This document shows positions 1 to 6,972 of a stretch of 11,371 nt of DNA, piece by piece. Where the stretch lies: positions 1-11,371 of the forward strand of contig CAYRKW010000081.1 of assembly GCA_964425135.1 (NCBI GenBank), in the 5' to 3' direction. Origin of the DNA: CAYLLD01 sp964425135 (lineage in GTDB: Bacteria > Pseudomonadota > Alphaproteobacteria > Rhodobacterales > Rhodobacteraceae). Position 1 is the first letter of the stretch; each line of letters begins with the position of its first letter. A program made the translations under genes and the position numbers. The notes beneath the pieces are model-generated. The model worked only from the letters and a program-made list of their open reading frames with translations, did no database searches and was not told the DNA's origin.

Positions 1-1098
1 TAGAGCCTCCGCGTGCGCCCAATCCGCAGATCGCATTTCCATCAGCCGCGACGCGGTGCGCTGGAATTCAAATGCCCCATCACCATCGACATAAAGCGCA
101 TCCGGCTCAGCGTCGGCAGATGCGATAAACTGAACCCTTGCTTCATAAAGGGCATCAATCAGCGTAACGAACCGCTTTGCCTCATTGGCATTGGCGCGGC
201 TCAGTTTGGGAATGTGCTCCAGTATGAGCACCGAAACCGCATCCGCAATCGCAAGAAAGTCCGACGGGCCAAGCGCGGTTGCGCAAAGTGCGGCAAAATC
301 ACTGCGCGCGACCCCATTGGAAAACTGCTCGATCTCAATCATCCGCCCTTTGTTTTCGATCACCAAAGGCGCAGGCGCCTCACCCGCTAGCTGCGCCCAA
401 AGCGCATCGACACGCGCGTCCGCCTGCCCGCCCAATGGCGAGAAAAACAGGTTTTGTCCTTTGAGGGTTTGCTGACGATGATCGGTTTCGCTCGCCACCT
501 CATGCACAACAAACCGTTCTTTGATCATCTCGATAAACGGCAGAAAAAGTTTCCGGTTCAGCCCGTCTTTATAGAGCGCATCGGGATGGCGGTTCGAGGT
601 GGTCACGATCACAACGCCACGCGCGAAGAGCTTTTCAAACAAGCGCCCAACGATCATCGCATCGGTGATATCGGTGATCTGCAACTCATCGAAGCACAAG
701 ACTGCCGTGCCATCGCACAGGTCCGCAACGACCGTCTCAAGCGGATCGTCGATGCCTGAGGCGCGGGCGATCTGTAGCCCGTCGTGGATTGCCTGCATGA
801 AAGCGTGAAAATGAACCCGCTGCTTGTCGGGCGTTTCTAGCGCGCCATAGAACATATCCGTCAGCATGGATTTCCCGCGTCCGACACCGCCAAAGAGATA
901 GAGACTTTTGGGTGCTGGCGCGTTGGATTTGTCGCGAAACAACCGCCGCAAACCCGATTTGGCACGCGGCGGCTCATAGCCCGCCAATGCGTTCTGGAGC
1001 ACCTGAAGCTGCGAGACTGCCTCTGCCTGCGCCACATCCGGGCGCAAGTCTCCCGCGTTCACTGCCACATTATAAACGTCACTCAGCGTGTCTGACAC
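1..1098 (-). CDS. zapE: Cell division protein ZapE / AFG1-like ATPase (C-terminus runs off window)
   Basis: P-loop ATPase of the AFG1/LACE1/ZapE family. In E. coli ZapE acts at the division ring and affects Z-ring stability; mitochondrial relatives act in protein quality control. The 366 visible codons contain Walker A (GGVGRGKS, about residues 70-77), Walker B (VLCFDE, about 133-138) followed directly by the family signature LQITDITDAM, and a sensor-like VTTSNRHPDALYKDGL (about 165-180). The last residues (FEFQRTASRLMEMRSADW) match the usual ZapE C-terminal end, so probably only a few codons are missing. The start chosen is GTG at 1098: an ATG at 1100 is in another frame that stops after five codons, and a GGGG purine run lies just upstream. 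It is the third gene of a pheT-ytoQ-zapE strand run, 81 bases after ytoQ, with no clear terminator between. Family assignment is firm; the exact cellular role here is inferred. Confidence 0.93.
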   Translation of the reverse strand, partial: MSDTLSDVYNVAVNAGDLRPDVAQAEAVSQLQVLQNALAGYEPPRAKSGLRRLFRDKSNAPAPKSLYLFGGVGRGKSMLTDMFYGALETPDKQRVHFHAFMQAIHDGLQIARASGIDDPLETVVADLCDGTAVLCFDELQITDITDAMIVGRLFEKLFARGVVIVTTSNRHPDALYKDGLNRKLFLPFIEMIKERFVVHEVASETDHRQQTLKGQNLFFSPLGGQADARVDALWAQLAGEAPAPLVIENKGRMIEIEQFSNGVARSDFAALCATALGPSDFLAIADAVSVLILEHIPKLSRANANEAKRFVTLIDALYEARVQFIASADAEPDALYVDGDGAFEFQRTASRLMEMRSADWAHAEAL

Positions 1099-1179
1099 AT
1101 GCCCCTGCCCTGCCCAATTCTATCCACGGCACAATCTCCGCAAGCGCTGAACATTAGACGCGCCAAGGTGAACCCGCGT

Positions 1180-1626
1180 TTAACGCAGCTCACCGTTCAG
1201 CACGTAATTCAGCATATCCACGACCTGCGACGGCTCCTGTGCAACAGCAAGCGCTGCTGCATCCACTTCCTTGAGCGCATGCGCATGGTCCGGCCCGTGC
1301 AAGATGATCAGCGACTTTCCAAGCGCCGCTGCATAGCCTGCATCAAACGCAGCATTCCACTGCTTGTATTTCTCACCAAATCTCACAACCACAACATCCG
1401 CCTTCTCGATGGCTGTGCGCGTGCGGATGGCGTTGAGTTTCGCACCCTTGTGGTCGTGCCAAAACTTGTCCGTCTCTGCCCCCATGATCGCAACACCGCA
1501 ATCGTCAGACGCGGCATGGTCTGTCACAGGGCTCGAAAAAGAAACATCTAGCCCTTTTGCGCCGTCGATAATCTGATCGCGCCAATCTGTATGGATTTCA
1601 CCCGAAAGATAGACATGCAAACTCAT
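1180..1626 (-). CDS. ytoQ: YtoQ family protein (nucleoside 2-deoxyribosyltransferase-like)
   Basis: A 148-residue protein resembling Bacillus YtoQ, a small Rossmann-like family related to nucleoside 2-deoxyribosyltransferases; its physiological reaction is not known to me. Visible landmarks are the N-terminal strand and loop HVYLSGEIHTDWR (4-16), the polar stretch MGAETDKFWHDHKGAKLN (48-65), and the C-terminal core ADVVVVRFGEKYKQWNAAF followed by DAGYAAALGKSLIILHG (77-111). The core resembles the deoxyribosyltransferase active-site segment, but the position that normally carries the nucleophilic Glu appears to be Asp95. No signal peptide or membrane segment is seen, so it is probably cytoplasmic. 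Its ATG overlaps the pheT stop by four bases (ATGA), so translation is probably coupled to pheT. No separate promoter is visible. It could be a nucleotide-binding protein rather than an enzyme. Confidence 0.85.
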   Translation of the reverse strand: MSLHVYLSGEIHTDWRDQIIDGAKGLDVSFSSPVTDHAASDDCGVAIMGAETDKFWHDHKGAKLNAIRTRTAIEKADVVVVRFGEKYKQWNAAFDAGYAAALGKSLIILHGPDHAHALKEVDAAALAVAQEPSQVVDMLNYVLNGELR

Positions 1627-4055
1627 GAGCGCAAAACTCCCTTGGTGGCTTTGGTGACGCTGGCGATGATCTTTTCGCTCACCGCTTCGATATCGGCATC
1701 TTTCAGCGTCTCTTCTGTCGGCTCCAACCGCACAGAAATGGCGATCGACTTCATGCCGTCCCCCAGCGATTTCACGGCCTGCGCCCCGTCAAAGACATCA
1801 AAGACAGCCGCATCCGCGATCAGCTTTTTGTCAGCGCCGCGCGCCGCTTTCAGCAATGCGTCCGCATCCACATCCGTGCCCACAACAAACGCAAAGTCAC
1901 GCTCCACCGCTTGCAAATCGGACACATGCAGCGCTGCACGCGTGGCGGTCTTTGCCTTTTTGGTCGGAATGTTCTGGAGGAACACCGTGAACCCTGCCGC
2001 CGGACCTTTAACATCCATCGCTTTCAAGACACGCGGATGCAATTCACCAAACACCGCCAATGGGGTCTTCGGCCCAAGCGACAAAACTGCGGAGCGTCCG
2101 GGATGATACCAGTCAGGCGCATTGCGCAGCGCCATCAGGTTGGCTGGCGCGCCCAAAGCGCTCAGCACATCTTCCGCGGCTGCCCGCGCATCATAAAGGT
2201 CAATCGACCGCCGTCCCTCATGCGGGTTGCGCGGCGCGTCATGGCCGGTGATGATACCGCTTGCAACAAGGGCCTCATCCTCCGGTTCATTTCCCGCAAA
2301 CGACTGACCGATTTCAAAGAGCGCCAGATCAGCCGCCCCGCGCGCCTGATTGCGCGCCGCCACCGCCAGCAATCCCGGCAAGAGGTCAGGCCGCATATGC
2401 GACATCTCTGACGAAATCGGGTTTTCAAGCCCGACATCATCGCTGCCGCCACCAAAGAGCTTTGCCGATGCCTCATCAATGAACGCATACGTCAGGCACT
2501 CATTGAACCCGGCCCGCGCCAACGCGCGGCGCGCGTTGCTCGCCCGGCGCTGATGCAGCGTCAGGATGGCATTGGCCACCCCATCTCGCACTTTCGGTAA
2601 AGGCACACCTTCGAGCTTGGTGAGCGAGGCGATCCGGGCGATCTCTTCCACCAAATCCGCATCACCCATCACATCAGGCCGCCAGCTTGGCACCCCAACG
2701 TCATAGGTCTTGCCGCTCTTTTTGGGCGTAAATCCAAGATCGCCTAAAATACGCAGCTGCTCTTCCTCGGCGATTTCCATGCCAACCAAACTGACAACGC
2801 GCGCAGGATCGAACGCATATGACCGAGATGTATCCGGCACCTGCCCGTCAATCACCAGCTCAGAGGCTTCACCGCCGCACAGATCAAGGATCATCTGCGT
2901 GCCGATATCTGTCCCGGAGATGGTGAAATCAGGATCAACCCCGCGCTCGAACCGATAGCGCGCATCAGAATTGATCTTCAGCTTGCGCCCGGTCTGCGCC
3001 GTGACAATCGGATCCCAATAGGCGCTCTCGATGAAAACTTCGGTTGTCTCCTCCGTGCAACCGGTCTCAAGCCCCCCCATCACGCCCGCGATGCTCTCAA
3101 CGCCATTATCATCCGAGATGGCGATCATACCTTCCGAAAGCGTGTAGTCCTTGTCATCAAGCGCGGTGATCGTCTCGCCACCTTTCGCAAAATGTACCCG
3201 CAGATTACCCGTCACTTTCGCCGCATCGAATACATGCAACGGGCGGTTGAGATCATAGGTGATGAAATTGGTAATATCGACCAGCGCAGAGATCGGACGC
3301 AGCCCAATCGCCTTCAACCGCGCTTGCAACCAGGCGGGGCTTGGCCCGTTTTTCACACCGCGGATCAGCCGTCCCGAAAATACCGGACACGCGTTTTCCT
3401 TCACCGCATCCTCAATCGTAACGCCAATCGGTGATGCGAACCCGCCTTTGATCTCAGGCGCTTTGCGCGCAATCATCGTTCCAAGTCCGCGTGCCGCCAG
3501 ATCCCGCGCAATCCCCATTACGCCAAGCGCATCGGGACGGTTGGGCGTAATCGCGATATCAATCACCGGATCGTTTATTTCGCGGTAGTCAATAAAGCGT
3601 GCGCCCAATGGCGCATCGTCCGGCAACTCGATAATTCCGTCATGATCTTCCGAGATCATCAACTCACGCTCGGAACACAACATGCCATTACTTTCAACAC
3701 CGCGGATCACCCCCGGCTTGAGATCAACCCCCGTACCCGGCACATGCGTCCCCACAGGTGCAAAAACCCCCACCAATCCGGTTCTCGCATTTGGCGCACC
3801 ACACACAACCTGAACCTCTTCGGATGCCGCTTCAGGACCGTTGGGCCATGTTTCAACACGGCACAGTTTCAATCGATCCGCATCAGGATGCGGCCCGGCC
3901 TCAATCACACGGCAAATCCGAAAAGCACCGAGGCTATCGGCAGGATCGATCACCTCTTCGACCTCCAACCCGATATCGGTCAGCGTCTCCAAAATCGTCT
4001 CAAGCGACGCTTCGGTTCCAAGGTGCTCTTTGAGCCAGTTAAGTGTGAATTTCAT
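1623..4055 (-). CDS. pheT: Phenylalanine--tRNA ligase, beta subunit
   Basis: Beta subunit of the alpha2-beta2 phenylalanyl-tRNA synthetase, which charges tRNA-Phe in the cytoplasm; the alpha subunit is pheS at 5690-6772. The 810 residues have the usual bacterial length and domain order: MKFTLNWLKEHL start; EMAP/tRNA-binding domain about 39-150; B3/B4 editing region about 210-400, with VDITNFITYDLNRPLHVFD near 259-277; B5 domain about 405-480, with VPSWRPDV and ADLVEEIARI; catalytic-like core; and a C-terminal FDX-ACB anticodon-binding domain about 715-809, beginning near HVSDLQAVERDFAFVV. I start at ATG 4055 because MKFTLNWLK is the conserved family N-terminus. The longer open frame begins with TTG at 4133 and adds 26 residues unlike the family. 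The upstream SD is weak (GGCGGACAGG). It overlaps ytoQ downstream by 4 bases. Unlike the common pheST pair, it is separated from pheS by two other genes. Confidence 0.97.
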   Translation of the reverse strand: MKFTLNWLKEHLGTEASLETILETLTDIGLEVEEVIDPADSLGAFRICRVIEAGPHPDADRLKLCRVETWPNGPEAASEEVQVVCGAPNARTGLVGVFAPVGTHVPGTGVDLKPGVIRGVESNGMLCSERELMISEDHDGIIELPDDAPLGARFIDYREINDPVIDIAITPNRPDALGVMGIARDLAARGLGTMIARKAPEIKGGFASPIGVTIEDAVKENACPVFSGRLIRGVKNGPSPAWLQARLKAIGLRPISALVDITNFITYDLNRPLHVFDAAKVTGNLRVHFAKGGETITALDDKDYTLSEGMIAISDDNGVESIAGVMGGLETGCTEETTEVFIESAYWDPIVTAQTGRKLKINSDARYRFERGVDPDFTISGTDIGTQMILDLCGGEASELVIDGQVPDTSRSYAFDPARVVSLVGMEIAEEEQLRILGDLGFTPKKSGKTYDVGVPSWRPDVMGDADLVEEIARIASLTKLEGVPLPKVRDGVANAILTLHQRRASNARRALARAGFNECLTYAFIDEASAKLFGGGSDDVGLENPISSEMSHMRPDLLPGLLAVAARNQARGAADLALFEIGQSFAGNEPEDEALVASGIITGHDAPRNPHEGRRSIDLYDARAAAEDVLSALGAPANLMALRNAPDWYHPGRSAVLSLGPKTPLAVFGELHPRVLKAMDVKGPAAGFTVFLQNIPTKKAKTATRAALHVSDLQAVERDFAFVVGTDVDADALLKAARGADKKLIADAAVFDVFDGAQAVKSLGDGMKSIAISVRLEPTEETLKDADIEAVSEKIIASVTKATKGVLRS

Positions 4056-4186
4056 TGCGCCTGTCCGCCCGTCGTCAGCGCCGTGAGGCGCAATATGATG
4101 TTGCGGCAGAGCTTTAGGCAATTCACGCGCCAAGGTCTAGGGATCACGAGATTGTGCCGGAACGAATCGCAACTTTTGAGACCCGC

Positions 4187-4215
4187 TTGAAGTTAACCCT
4201 AAAATTGCGAGTCAA
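4187..4215 (-). promoter_or_regulatory. Possible pheT promoter
   Basis: On the minus strand TTGACT (4215-4210) matches the sigma-70 -35 consensus in five of six bases. A 17-base spacer leads to CTTCAA (4192-4187), a poor -10 box. This would give a leader of roughly 125 bases before pheT. The surrounding 4190-4260 is distinctly AT-rich against a GC-rich background and must also hold the start signals of the opposite pilin-like gene. The -35 match is seen directly; promoter function is inferred, and the weak -10 keeps confidence low. Confidence 0.3.
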
Positions 4216-4292
4216 GTTTTATTAAAAATTGCTTTGATCTCGGCTATATGTTACTTAAGGTGCAGGGTTGTTGACCTATGTGGGGATAGTTC

Positions 4293-4517
4293 ATGAACAA
4301 GAGACTTGATCAGTTCAAGTCTGACCGCGACGGCGCGGTCACGACAGACTATGTGATGCTGGCGGCGGCGCTCATTGCGATGACTTTGAGCGGCATGCAA
4401 GCGATCAAAGCAGGGGCATTCGACGGGATCGCGAATATTCTGGGCGTCGTGGAGCAGGCAGGCGGATGCACAACAACATCCGAATCCGGCACGACCGACA
4501 TCTCGAAATGCGACTAA
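4293..4517 (+). CDS. Small Flp/Fap-type (type IVb) pilin-like protein
   Basis: A 74-residue protein with a short charged N-terminus (MNKRLDQFKSDRDG), then GAVTTDYVMLAAALIAMTLSG: a class III prepilin-like signal. Cleavage is expected after Gly14, with Asp19 at mature +5 and Tyr20 at +6, followed by a hydrophobic segment (about 21-34). Canonical Flp pilins have Glu at +5, so the acidic residue is kept as Asp. After an amphipathic stretch the C-terminus carries Cys59 and Cys73 flanking a Thr/Ser-rich loop, which could form a disulphide. Start ATG 4293 has GGGGA (4282-4286) six bases upstream. No prepilin peptidase or tad assembly genes are in the window. Its stop overlaps the convergent dipeptidase stop. 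It could be a pilin, a pseudopilin, or merely a small inner-membrane protein; the pilin-like reading rests on motif only. Confidence 0.75.
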   Translation: MNKRLDQFKSDRDGAVTTDYVMLAAALIAMTLSGMQAIKAGAFDGIANILGVVEQAGGCTTTSESGTTDISKCD

Positions 4518-5596
4518 TCTGAACGGTTTGGCGCATCATCGCGCCAGGTCAGATCCAAAACGCGCATCCAATTTTCAAAACAGAGCTTCTCGATCAACGG
4601 CGCATCATAGCCGTGATCTGACATCGCGTTGCGCAGGACCGACAGACCCGACGCATCACCGATTGCGCTTGGGAGTGTTGCTCCATCAAAATCCGAGCCC
4701 AATCCAACACGGCTTTCCCCAAGGATCGAAATGAGATGATCCAAATGCCGCAGCATGTCGTGAACAGGCGTGTCCGCATCGTTGCGCCCATCGGCCCGCA
4801 AAAACTGGACCGCAAAATTCAACCCAACCATTCCGTCACTTTGCGCAATCGCCCGCAACTGGTCATCGGTCAGATTGCGCGCATGCGGACAAAGAGAATG
4901 GGCGTTGGAATGTGTTGCGACCAAAGGCGCATCCGACACATCCGCAACATCCCAGAAACCGGCCTCATTCATATGCGACAGATCGATCATGATCCCCAAT
5001 GCGTTGCAGCGCGCGATCAAACGTTTTCCATCCTCCGTCAGGCCCGGCCCGATATTCGGCGATGCGGGATAGGCAAACGGTACGCCGTTGGCAAATATCG
5101 TATTGCGAGACCAAACCGGCCCGAGCGAGCGCAACCCTGCACGATACAACACATCAAGCGCATTCAGATCACGATCAAGCGGCTCCGCTCCTTCAAGATG
5201 AAACACCGCCGCGATTCCACCGTGCGATATCACGCGTCTGATTTCGGCCGTGGATGTGCAAACGCTCACAGCGCCGAGCCGTTCCATCTCATTCAGGATC
5301 GAGACCTGCGCCAGCGCGGCACACATCGCGTCCGGCCATTCCAGCGGCTCTGGCATCTCAATAAAATACGCAGGTGCCTCCATTTGTTTCTCAATCTCAG
5401 CAAAATCACCCGGCGATGCCAGCCAGACAGCAAAGAACCCGCCACCAAATCCACCCGCGCGCGCCTTGGCAACATCGAGATGACCGTCCATGCCGTCTAT
5501 GAAGCGATGCGCCTGCGCAACGCCGCCCATCTTGGCGAGCCGCGTTAGCACATCGTTATGCCCGTCAAAAACCAATACCTGCTCAGACACGCCCAT
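4514..5596 (-). CDS. Membrane dipeptidase-like zinc metallopeptidase (family M19)
   Basis: A 360-residue protein of the renal-dipeptidase family (peptidase M19), which hydrolyses dipeptides with a two-zinc centre. Likely ligands are His13 and Asp15 (DGHND), bridging Glu135 (HLEGAEPL), His208 (IDLSHMNE) and His229 (VATHSNAHSLCPHARN), with the likely catalytic-site Asp302 in GLGSDFDG. The spacings Glu-to-His of 73 and His-to-His of 21 equal those I recall for human renal dipeptidase (125/198/219). There is no signal peptide or membrane segment, so it is probably cytoplasmic despite the family name. Start: ATG 5596 directly abuts the purine run GGAGAGG; a GTG at 5590 sits six bases after it and may be the true start, shortening the protein by two residues. 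It lies 93 bases downstream of pheS on the same strand. Natural substrate unknown: D-amino-acid dipeptides and peptide salvage are both possible. Confidence 0.92.
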   Translation of the reverse strand: MGVSEQVLVFDGHNDVLTRLAKMGGVAQAHRFIDGMDGHLDVAKARAGGFGGGFFAVWLASPGDFAEIEKQMEAPAYFIEMPEPLEWPDAMCAALAQVSILNEMERLGAVSVCTSTAEIRRVISHGGIAAVFHLEGAEPLDRDLNALDVLYRAGLRSLGPVWSRNTIFANGVPFAYPASPNIGPGLTEDGKRLIARCNALGIMIDLSHMNEAGFWDVADVSDAPLVATHSNAHSLCPHARNLTDDQLRAIAQSDGMVGLNFAVQFLRADGRNDADTPVHDMLRHLDHLISILGESRVGLGSDFDGATLPSAIGDASGLSVLRNAMSDHGYDAPLIEKLCFENWMRVLDLTWRDDAPNRSD

Positions 5597-5665
5597 CCTC
5601 TCCGCTCAACGGATCAATTTCGCATTTTCAAAATACTCGACCGCGCGTCAGCGCATAATCAATGA

Positions 5666-5685
5666 TGCGCGCGCGCCAGCGCGCA
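5666..5685 (-). terminator. GC hairpin after pheS (weak, no T-run)
   Basis: Just past the pheS stop, a 7-base inverted repeat (TGCGCGC with GCGCGCA, 6-base loop) can form a very GC-rich hairpin. No U-tract follows on the transcript strand, so it is at best a pause or mRNA-stabilising element between pheS and the dipeptidase gene. The same stretch is an alternating purine-pyrimidine GC run. Confidence 0.25.
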
Positions 5686-5689
5686 CCGT

Positions 5690-6772
5690 CTAGCGGCTCA
5701 ACCCGCCGTGCAGCGTCGGGATATCGAGCGCGGAAAAACCGTAGTGCCGCAACCAACGCAAATCGCAATCGAAGAAGGCGCGCAAATCGGGAATGCCGTA
5801 CTTCAACATGGCCAGCCGGTCGATCCCCATGCCAAACGCAAAGCCCTGCCATTGATCCGGATCAACATTGGCCGCGCGCAGCACATTTGGATGCACCATG
5901 CCGGAGCCCAGAATTTCCATCCAATCGTCACCTTGACCGATCTTCAGTTGACCACCCTCCCAGGAACAGCGGATATCAACTTCCGCCGATGGCTCCGTGA
6001 ACGGAAAATGCGACGCCCGGAATCGCAACTCCACACCATCAACCTCGAAAAAGCTGCGGCAAAATTCTTCCAGCGTCCATTTAAGATGCGCCATCGATAT
6101 ATCGCGATCGATGCACAGGCCCTCATACTGATGGAACATCGGCGTGTGTGTCTGGTCATAATCCGCGCGGTACACACGGCCCGGCGCAATGATCCGGCAA
6201 GGCGCACCATGCTTTTCCAGATGCCGGATTTGCACCGGCGAGGTGTGCGTTCGCAAAACTTTCGGCGGGCGATTGTCGCCTTCCGCGCGTCGCATGTAGA
6301 ACGTGTCATGCTCCTGCCGTGCAGGATGCTCCGCCGGGATATTCAGCGCATCAAAATTATACCAATCGCTCTCGATCTGCGGCCCTTCGGCCACCGCGAA
6401 CCCAAGATCGGAGAATATCGCGACAACCTCATCCGTCACCTGACTGACCGGATGGATTGAACCTCGACGCCGCGGTCGGCTGGCGAGCGAGACATCGAGC
6501 CACTCGTCTTTGAGCCGCGCCTCAAGCGCCGCATCCGCAAGCGCAGCGCGCCGCGCCAATAGCGCGGAATTGATCTCATCTTTCAGCGCATTGAGCGCAG
6601 GCCCCGCAACCTGACGCTCCTCGGGGGACATCTTGCCCAACTCGCGCATTTTCAGGGAAATCTCCCCTTTCTTGCCAAGCGCAGCAACGCGCACCGCTTC
6701 AATTGCGTCTTCGCTATCTGCGCCAGACACGTCAGCAAGATATTTCGATTTAAGCGCGTCGATATCGGACAT
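5690..6772 (-). CDS. pheS: Phenylalanine--tRNA ligase, alpha subunit
   Basis: Catalytic alpha subunit of phenylalanyl-tRNA synthetase, partner of PheT (1623-4055). The 360 residues show the N-terminal coiled-coil tRNA-binding arm (about 1-95) and then the class II core: SIHPVSQVTDEVVAIFSDLGF (about 105-125), EGPQIESDWYNFDALN (129-144), RTHTSPVQIR (174-183), motif 2 RADYDQTHTPMFHQYEG (202-218), FPFTEPSAEVD (256-266) and motif 3 GFAFGMGIDRLAML (310-323). I start at ATG 6772 (MSDIDALKSKYL), the family-typical N-terminus with GAGA seven bases upstream. An ATG 15 bases earlier at 6787 has no ribosome-binding site and adds MRDHP. The downstream neighbour on the same strand is the dipeptidase gene, not pheT; the two subunit genes probably have separate promoters. 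Confidence 0.97.
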   Translation of the reverse strand: MSDIDALKSKYLADVSGADSEDAIEAVRVAALGKKGEISLKMRELGKMSPEERQVAGPALNALKDEINSALLARRAALADAALEARLKDEWLDVSLASRPRRRGSIHPVSQVTDEVVAIFSDLGFAVAEGPQIESDWYNFDALNIPAEHPARQEHDTFYMRRAEGDNRPPKVLRTHTSPVQIRHLEKHGAPCRIIAPGRVYRADYDQTHTPMFHQYEGLCIDRDISMAHLKWTLEEFCRSFFEVDGVELRFRASHFPFTEPSAEVDIRCSWEGGQLKIGQGDDWMEILGSGMVHPNVLRAANVDPDQWQGFAFGMGIDRLAMLKYGIPDLRAFFDCDLRWLRHYGFSALDIPTLHGGLSR

Positions 6773-6972
6773 CGGATGATCTCGCATAGAAAAGGTTTGA
6801 TGCGCAGGTACTCATATCCGTGGCCAAATGCAAGCAAGCCGCGGGCGGATGCCCTCCAGATCGCCGCGTATAAAATTGCGCCTATTTTCTGCGCCTGTTC
6901 TTCAGCCTGCGTAAACGCCGAGACGCTATACCGCTCAACGGGTGTTGGGGACAAGTTGGTGGTGAGTACAAT
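6773..6972. promoter_or_regulatory. Divergent intergenic region, pheS / metalloprotease
   Basis: These 200 bases separate the starts of pheS (minus) and the serralysin-like gene (plus) and must hold promoters for both. On the minus strand TTGCTT followed 15 bases later by TATGAG is a possible pheS promoter. On the plus strand TATAAA at 6869-6874 lacks a matching -35. The only firm signal is GGTGAG (6961-6966), the ribosome-binding site for the protease. No operator, riboswitch or leader peptide could be recognised. Confidence 0.4.

Noticed and set aside
4056..4133. 26-residue N-terminal extension of PheT from a TTG at 4133
   Set aside because: It starts with TTG, has no good ribosome-binding site and no resemblance to PheT, whereas MKFTLNWLK at 4055 is the canonical family start.
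4190..4260. CtrA-type TTAA-N7-TTAA site before the pilin-like gene
   Set aside because: TTAA occurs several times in this AT-rich stretch, but no pair has the required seven-base spacing.
4736..5548. 270-residue open frame on the plus strand opposite the dipeptidase
   Set aside because: Arg/His/Ile-rich shadow of the M19 gene, without a ribosome-binding site or recognisable domains.
5628..5852. Minus-strand open frame overlapping the pheS 3' end with a plausible-looking tail (RARIIDYALTRG), plus an adjacent frame encoding VEYFENAKLIR
   Set aside because: A possible frameshifted gene remnant was considered, but most of the frame lies inside pheS, the second piece has no start, and no protein family was recognised.
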